Source of the DNA: Rhodococcus ruber NBRC 15591
Lineage (GTDB): Bacteria > Actinomycetota > Actinomycetes > Mycobacteriales > Mycobacteriaceae
DNA length: 64,000 nucleotides
Assembly: GCF_001894945.1 (NCBI RefSeq)
Contig: NZ_BCXE01000014.1
Location: 62,001-126,000, forward strand
Direction: 5' to 3'
Under the pieces are notes generated by a model. The model was given only the letters and a program-made list of their open reading frames with translations, ran no database searches and had not been told where the DNA came from. Made by a program: the position numbers and the translations under genes. Shown here piece by piece: positions 59,785 to 64,000 of this stretch. Numbering within the stretch: the first letter of the stretch is position 1; the number at the start of each line of letters is the position of its first letter.

Positions 59785-61278
59785 TCAGCTGGTCAGTTCG
59801 TCGACCAGCGCGGCCGCCGAATCCACCGAGTCGAGCAACTTGCCGACGTGCGCGCGGCTGCCGCGCAGCGGCTCGAGGGTGGGGATGCGCACCAGCGATT
59901 CGCCGCCCAGGTCGAAGATCACCGAGTCCCAGCTGGCGGCGGCGATGTCGGCGCCGAACCGGCGCAGGCATTCGCCGCGGAAGAACGCGCGGGTGTCCGA
60001 CGGCGGGGTATGCACCGCGTCGAGCACATCCTGCTCGGCGACCAGGCGCTCCATCGAGCCGCGGGCGACGAGCCGGTTGTACAGGCCCTTGTCCAGCCGC
60101 ACGTCGGAGTACTGCAGGTCCACCAGATGCAGCCGCGGTGCCGACCACGCCAGGCCCTCCCGGTTGCGGAACCCCTCGAGCAGGCGCAGTTTCGCCGGCC
60201 AGTCCAGCAGGTGCGCGCAGTCCATGGGGTCGCGTTCGAGCAGGTCGAGGACCATCGCCCACTTGTCGAGGATGTCGCGGACCCGCTTGTCGTCGGTGCC
60301 GTCGTGGAACGTCGCGACCCGCTCGTGGTAGATCCGCTGCAGGGCCAGGCCGGTCAGCTCCCGGCCGTCGGTCAGGGCCACGGTCTTGCGCAGCGTGGGG
60401 TCGTGGCTGATGTGGTGCACGGCGGTGACCGGCCGCGCCAGCTGCAGATCCGACAGGTCCACACCGGCCTCGATCAGATCCAGCACCAGCGCGGTGGTGC
60501 CGACCTTGAGGTAGGTCGACATCTCGGCGAGGTTGGCGTCGCCGATGATGACATGCAGGCGCCGGTACTTGTCGGCGTCGGCGTGCGGCTCGTCGCGGGT
60601 GTTGATGATGCCCCGCTTGAGGGTGGTCTCGAGCCCGACCTCGACCTCGATGTAGTCGGCGCGCTGCGACAACTGGAATCCGGCCTCGTCGCCGGACTGG
60701 CCGATGCCGACCCGGCCGGAGCCGGTGATCACCTGCCGGGAGACGAAGAACGGGGTCAACCCCGCGACCACCGCCGAGAACGGCGTGTCGCGGGCCATGA
60801 GGTAGTTCTCGTGGGTGCCGTACGAGGCGCCCTTGCCGTCGACGTTGTTCTTGTACAACTGCAGGCGCGGCGCGCCGGGCACGCTCGAGGCGTGCCGGGC
60901 GGCCGCCTCCATCACCCGTTCGCCGGCCTTGTCCCAGATGACCGCGTCGAGGGGGTCGGTGACCTCCGGCGCCGAGTACTCCGGGTGGGCGTGGTCGACG
61001 TACAGCCGGGCGCCGTTGGTGAGGATCATGTTGGCGGCGCCGACCTCGTCGGCGTCGATGACCGGGGCCGGGCCGTTGAACCGGCCCAGGTCGAAGCCGC
61101 GGGCGTCGCGCAGGGGGGATTCGACCTCGTAGTCCCAGCGGGTGCGCTTGGCGCGGGGCACGCCCTCAGCGGCCGCGTACGCCAGCACCGCCTGGGTGGA
61201 CGTGAGGATCGGGTTCGCTGTGGGCTCGTTGGGTGAGGAGATCCCGTACTCGACCTCGATGCCGATGATCCGCTGCAT
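59785..61278 (-). CDS. dop: Deamidase/depupylase of Pup, Dop
   Basis: A 497-residue PafA homologue that converts the C-terminal Gln of Pup to Glu and removes Pup from substrates. Seen: [13 protein letters not shown] at the N-terminus, [36 protein letters not shown] and [19 protein letters not shown]. The [22 protein letters not shown] segment (about 40-62) is the Dop-loop that separates it from PafA. The ATG is 7 nt from a TAACCT -10 lying over the stop codon of the upstream gene, so dop has its own leaderless promoter. Confidence 0.97.
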   Translation of the reverse strand: MQRIIGIEVEYGISSPNEPTANPILTSTQAVLAYAAAEGVPRAKRTRWDYEVESPLRDARGFDLGRFNGPAPVIDADEVGAANMILTNGARLYVDHAHPEYSAPEVTDPLDAVIWDKAGERVMEAAARHASSVPGAPRLQLYKNNVDGKGASYGTHENYLMARDTPFSAVVAGLTPFFVSRQVITGSGRVGIGQSGDEAGFQLSQRADYIEVEVGLETTLKRGIINTRDEPHADADKYRRLHVIIGDANLAEMSTYLKVGTTALVLDLIEAGVDLSDLQLARPVTAVHHISHDPTLRKTVALTDGRELTGLALQRIYHERVATFHDGTDDKRVRDILDKWAMVLDLLERDPMDCAHLLDWPAKLRLLEGFRNREGLAWSAPRLHLVDLQYSDVRLDKGLYNRLVARGSMERLVAEQDVLDAVHTPPSDTRAFFRGECLRRFGADIAAASWDSVIFDLGGESLVRIPTLEPLRGSRAHVGKLLDSVDSAAALVDELTS

Positions 61279-61285
61279 GACGTCG

Positions 61286-61291
61286 AGGTTA
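61286..61291 (-). promoter_or_regulatory. -10 element TAACCT, leaderless dop
   Basis: Seven nucleotides before the ATG at 61278. It overlaps the stop codon of the deazaflavin oxidoreductase gene. Confidence 0.55.
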
Positions 61292-61699
61292 GGCGATCGG
61301 CGCCGGGTCGGGCGGGCCGGGACGGGCGGAAGGTGGGGCGACGGCGGTGTCGAGAAACTCCACCGAGCCGGTCGCGCGCAGAACCTGGCGGACCCCGGGC
61401 GGCGCCCAGCCCGCCGTCGGGTCGCGGCCGAGGACGGGGTCGACGAGGTCGAGACGGCGGCCGCGGTGGTGCAGGGTGCAGCCGCCCGCGGCACGCACGT
61501 TGCGCACCCAGTCGGTCCGGGGACCGTAGGTCAGTGCGATGCGGTAGCCGCCTGCGCGGCCGAACACCAGCACCGGGGTGCGATAGCGGCGCCCGCTGCG
61601 CCGGCCGCGATGTTCGACGATCGCCGTGCCCGGCAGGTGCCCGGCGAGCCGGTTGGTGACCACCCGGTTGAACCGGGCGAGGGCACGGGGCAGCGGCAC
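61289..61699 (-). CDS. Deazaflavin (F420)-dependent nitroreductase-family protein, Ddn-like
   Basis: A 136-residue split-barrel protein of the Ddn/DUF385 family: [36 protein letters not shown] and a conserved [16 protein letters not shown] cofactor region. Relatives reduce quinones or nitroimidazoles with F420H2 at the membrane. The GTG at 61699 is chosen because AGGAGG lies 6 nt upstream; a GTG at 61705 overlaps that site. It sits between mpa and dop but is cut off from mpa by a strong hairpin. Confidence 0.85.
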   Translation of the reverse strand: MPLPRALARFNRVVTNRLAGHLPGTAIVEHRGRRSGRRYRTPVLVFGRAGGYRIALTYGPRTDWVRNVRAAGGCTLHHRGRRLDLVDPVLGRDPTAGWAPPGVRQVLRATGSVEFLDTAVAPPSARPGPPDPAPIA

Positions 61700-61725
61700 G
61701 CTCACCCTCCTGCCGGTCGCGTCGG

Positions 61726-61768
61726 GTCCCGGTGGGGCCGCCGCTCCCCGCGGCGGCCCCACCGGGAC
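61726..61768 (-). terminator. Strong mpa terminator
   Basis: A 19-bp perfect stem (61726-61744 and 61750-61768) with a TCCCC loop (plus strand), ending 4 bp after the mpa stop. It should separate mpa from the downstream genes. Confidence 0.75.
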
Positions 61769-61772
61769 GGCG

Positions 61773-63557
61773 TCACAGGTACTGGCCGGTGTTCGACTCG
61801 GTGTCGATCGCCCGGCTGGCGCTGGCGTTCTTACCGGTGACCAGGGTGCGGATGTAGACGATGCGTTCGCCCTTCTTGCCCGGGATCCGTGCCCAGTCGT
61901 CCGGGTTGGTGGTGTTGGGCAGGTCCTCGTTCTCGGCGAATTCGTCGACGATGGAGTCGAGCAGGTGCTGCACCCGCAGGCCCGGTGCCCCGGTCTCGAG
62001 CACCGACTTGATCGCGTACTTCTTGGCGCGGTCGACGATGTTCTGGATCATCGCCCCGGAGTTGAAGTCCTTGAAGTACAGGACCTCCTTGTCACCGTTG
62101 GCGTACGTCACCTCGAGGAAGCGGTTCTCCTCGCTCTCGGCGTACATCCGGTCGACGACCCGTTCGATCATCGCGCGCACGCACGCACCGCGGTGCCCGC
62201 CGAACTCGGCGAGGTCGTCGGCGTGCACCGGCAGTCCCTCGGTGAGGTACTTGGAGAAGATGTCCAGTGCCGCCTCGGCGTCGGGCCGTTCGATCTTGAT
62301 CTTCACGTCGAGCCGGCCGGGCCGCAGGATCGCCGGGTCGATCATGTCCTCCCGGTTGGACGCGCCGATCACGATGACGTTCTCGAGGCCCTCGACACCG
62401 TCGATCTCCGACAGCAGCTGCGGCACCACCGTGGTCTCGACGTCGGAGGACACCCCGGAGCCGCGGGTGCGGAAGATCGAGTCCATCTCGTCGAAGAACA
62501 CGATCACCGGGGTGCCTTCGGACGCCTTCTCCCGCGCCCGCTGGAAGATCAACCGGATGTGGCGTTCGGTCTCGCCGACGAACTTGTTGAGCAGTTCGGG
62601 GCCCTTGATGTTGAGGAAGTAGGACTTGGCCTCCTTCGAATCCTCGCCGCGGGCCTCGGCGATCTTCTTGGCGAGCGAATTGGCGACGGCCTTGGCGATG
62701 AGGGTCTTGCCGCAGCCGGGCGGGCCGTAGAGCAGCACCCCCTTGGGTGGGCGCAGCGCGTATTCCCGGAACAGGTCCTTGTGCAGGAACGGCAGTTCCA
62801 CCGCGTCGCGGATCTGTTCGATCTGCCGGCCGAGGCCACCGATGTCGTTGTAGTCGACGTCGGGAACCTCTTCGAGGACGAGGTCCTCGACCTCGGCCTT
62901 GGGGATGCGCTCGAAGGCGTACCCGGCCTTGCTGTCGACCAGCAGCGAGTCGCCCGGCCGCAGCTTGAACGACGCTTCGGTGTCCTCGCCGCCCTCGCCG
63001 ACCTCGACGATCCCGGCCGCGGCTGCCGCCGCGGCGGCCAGCGGCGCGGCCAGCCACACGATGCGTTCCTCGTCGGCGTGTCCGACCACGAGGGCGCGGG
63101 TGCCGTCGTCGAGGACCTCGCGCAAGGTGGTGATCTCCCCGACCCGCTCGAAGCCGCCGGCTTCGACGACGGTCAGCGCCTCGTTCAACCGGACCGTCTG
63201 TCCGGAGACGAACGACTCGGGTTCGAGGTTCGGGGACACGGTGACCCGCATCTTGCGGCCGGAGGTGAACACGTCCACGGTCTGGTCGTCGTAGATGCCG
63301 AGCAGCACCCCGTAACCGCTGGGGGGCTGACCGAGCCGGTCGACTTCCTCGCGCAGGGTGATCAGCTGCTGGCGGGCCTCTTTGAGGGTGTCCATCAGCT
63401 TGCCGTTGCGCACGGTCAGGGAGTCGAGCCGGGCCTCGAGGTCACGGACCTGTTCGGACGGTTCGACGAGCCGCCGCCGCAGGGCGGTCGCCTCGGCGCG
63501 CAGCGCTTCGAGTTCTTGTGCCGCCGCAACCGAATCCGGGTTCTCTGTCGAGCTCAT
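61773..63557 (-). CDS. mpa: Proteasome-associated AAA+ ATPase Mpa/ARC
   Basis: A 594-residue ring ATPase that unfolds pupylated proteins and threads them into the 20S core. An N-terminal coiled coil (about 12-78) binds Pup, and two OB domains follow (about 80-235; the second carries an Ala-rich insert near 172-182). The AAA domain has Walker A GPPGCGKT (278-285), Walker [11 protein letters not shown] (D356/E357) and a sensor region [12 protein letters not shown]. The C-terminus GQYL, with penultimate Tyr, docks into PrcA. The ATG follows GGAGGGAG; a possible -10 TAGCGT lies at complement(63587-63592). Confidence 0.98.
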   Translation of the reverse strand: MSSTENPDSVAAAQELEALRAEATALRRRLVEPSEQVRDLEARLDSLTVRNGKLMDTLKEARQQLITLREEVDRLGQPPSGYGVLLGIYDDQTVDVFTSGRKMRVTVSPNLEPESFVSGQTVRLNEALTVVEAGGFERVGEITTLREVLDDGTRALVVGHADEERIVWLAAPLAAAAAAAAGIVEVGEGGEDTEASFKLRPGDSLLVDSKAGYAFERIPKAEVEDLVLEEVPDVDYNDIGGLGRQIEQIRDAVELPFLHKDLFREYALRPPKGVLLYGPPGCGKTLIAKAVANSLAKKIAEARGEDSKEAKSYFLNIKGPELLNKFVGETERHIRLIFQRAREKASEGTPVIVFFDEMDSIFRTRGSGVSSDVETTVVPQLLSEIDGVEGLENVIVIGASNREDMIDPAILRPGRLDVKIKIERPDAEAALDIFSKYLTEGLPVHADDLAEFGGHRGACVRAMIERVVDRMYAESEENRFLEVTYANGDKEVLYFKDFNSGAMIQNIVDRAKKYAIKSVLETGAPGLRVQHLLDSIVDEFAENEDLPNTTNPDDWARIPGKKGERIVYIRTLVTGKNASASRAIDTESNTGQYL

Positions 63558-63586
63558 GTGCGACTCCCTCCACTATCGGTCATTCC

Positions 63587-63697
63587 ACGCTACCGGCAGA
63601 CGGCCGACTGTGTGGTGCGACGCGAAATCGGCATGCGGCGAATGCGTGTCGGATTCCTCACGGCGGCGACCCGGGACCCCACGACCGATGTTAGCCT
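63587..63697. promoter_or_regulatory. Divergent -10 elements of mpa and the lipoprotein gene
   Basis: TAGCGT at complement(63587-63592) lies 29 nt before the mpa ATG, and TAGCCT at 63692-63697 (plus strand) 33 nt before the lipoprotein GTG. Both messages would carry normal ribosome sites. No -35 boxes were recognised. Confidence 0.4.
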
Positions 63698-63730
63698 TGC
63701 CTTTCTCGCAGCCGGGTCGAAAGGACTTCC

Positions 63731-64000
63731 GTGACCACTCGCACCAGGTGGGCAGCTGCCGCCGTCGCCGCCACCGCCCTGACCGCGCTGCCGGCCTGCG
63801 CCACCGGCGACTCCACCGGTGCCGCCGTCCAGTCCACCGCCGTCCAGTCCACCGCCGTCCAGTCCACCGCCGTCCAGTCCACCGCCGTCCAGTCCACCGC
63901 CGTCCAGTCCACCGCCGCCCCGTCCGCCGCGTCCGCGGCCGAACTCGACGCCGTGCTGGCGACGTTCTTCGACCCGGCGGTGCCGGCGGCCGACAAGACC
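63731..64000 (+). CDS. Lipoprotein, MTB12-like, truncated by the window end
   Basis: The first 90 codons of a lipoprotein gene. A signal peptide (TRTRWAAAAVAATALTALPAC) ends in a lipobox LPAC, predicting lipid attachment to that Cys. It is followed by AVQST repeated six times and an Ala-rich linker. The last visible stretch (AAELDAVLATFFDPAVPAADKT) resembles the start of the domain in low-molecular-weight antigen MTB12 proteins, a family of mycobacterial exported antigens of unknown role. The GTG start follows AAAGGA. The family assignment rests on a short segment. Confidence 0.7.
   Translation, partial: MTTRTRWAAAAVAATALTALPACATGDSTGAAVQSTAVQSTAVQSTAVQSTAVQSTAVQSTAAPSAASAAELDAVLATFFDPAVPAADKT
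63824..63913 (+). repeat. Six perfect 15-bp tandem repeats (GCCGTCCAGTCCACC)
   Basis: Six in-frame copies encode AVQST six times directly after the lipobox region. Perfect identity implies recent slippage, so strain-to-strain length variation of the surface linker is likely. Confidence 0.9.

Overview
The window is a chromosomal segment of a very GC-rich actinobacterium. The gene order from about 26.5 kb to the right end (small Zn-motif protein, RbpA, Ppm1, FxsA, PPOX oxidoreductase, CobG-like, DprE2-like SDR, F420 PPOX, PepE, 5'-3' exonuclease, DUF4333-type protein, HelY, TatC, TatA, PafC, PafB, PafA, PrcA, PrcB, Pup, Dop, Mpa) follows, as remembered, the Mycobacterium tuberculosis Rv2049c-Rv2115c backbone. 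With separate ppm1 and lnt genes and no mycobacterial PE/PPE features, Rhodococcus or a close relative in the Mycobacteriales is the best guess; no species is claimed.

Layout. 0-3.3 kb: a tyrosine recombinase, a SoxR-type regulator, about 1.3 kb of apparently non-coding DNA with AT-rich palindromes, 18-bp tandem repeats and two copies of a 13-bp operator-like palindrome, then a small VOC-fold protein. 3.4-25.4 kb (minus strand): one nonribosomal peptide synthetase gene of about 7,330 codons with six modules, one epimerase and a terminal thioesterase. 25.8-27.4 kb: a secreted protein, a small Cys-motif protein and rbpA with a SigH/SigR-type promoter and a 25-bp perfect terminator. 27.6-31.95 kb: a tight four-gene operon, papB-papA-papC plus an AurF/CmlI-type diiron N-oxygenase, predicted to make p-aminophenylalanine-type and then p-nitro-aromatic products. 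31.95-33.15 kb: a small coiled-coil gene inside an array of CGAACGTTCG-like palindromes, then hsp20. 33.2-48.6 kb: conserved backbone (ppm1, lnt, amidohydrolase, fxsA, a TSUP transporter broken by an amber codon, a TldD/TldE pair, F420/FMN enzymes, pepE and others). 48.7-63.6 kb: helY-tatC-tatA-pafC-pafB-pafA and the complete Pup-proteasome system. The right edge cuts a lipoprotein gene with six 15-bp tandem repeats.

How it fits together. The NRPS lacks its own loading A-T module: it begins with an EntF-like condensation domain, so the first acyl or aryl group must come from elsewhere. Pocket residues indicate Ser in module 2 and Thr in module 4, the latter epimerised. Modules 1, 3, 5 and 6 share a related hydrophobic pocket type that I cannot assign. 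A p-amino/p-nitrophenylalanine pathway lies 2.2 kb from the NRPS start, and in M. tuberculosis the flanking genes (Rv2050 and Rv2051c) are adjacent. The most interesting hypothesis here is therefore that the NRPS incorporates a nitro- or amino-aromatic residue; this is inference. The proteasome block is complete: Pup, the Dop deamidase/depupylase, the PafA ligase, the Mpa ATPase and the PrcB/PrcA 20S core, with PafBC next to TatA/TatC.

Many genes have a TANNNT -10 element 6-8 nt before the start codon, implying leaderless mRNAs. I used this to choose several starts. No tRNA, rRNA, CRISPR array or insertion sequence was seen.
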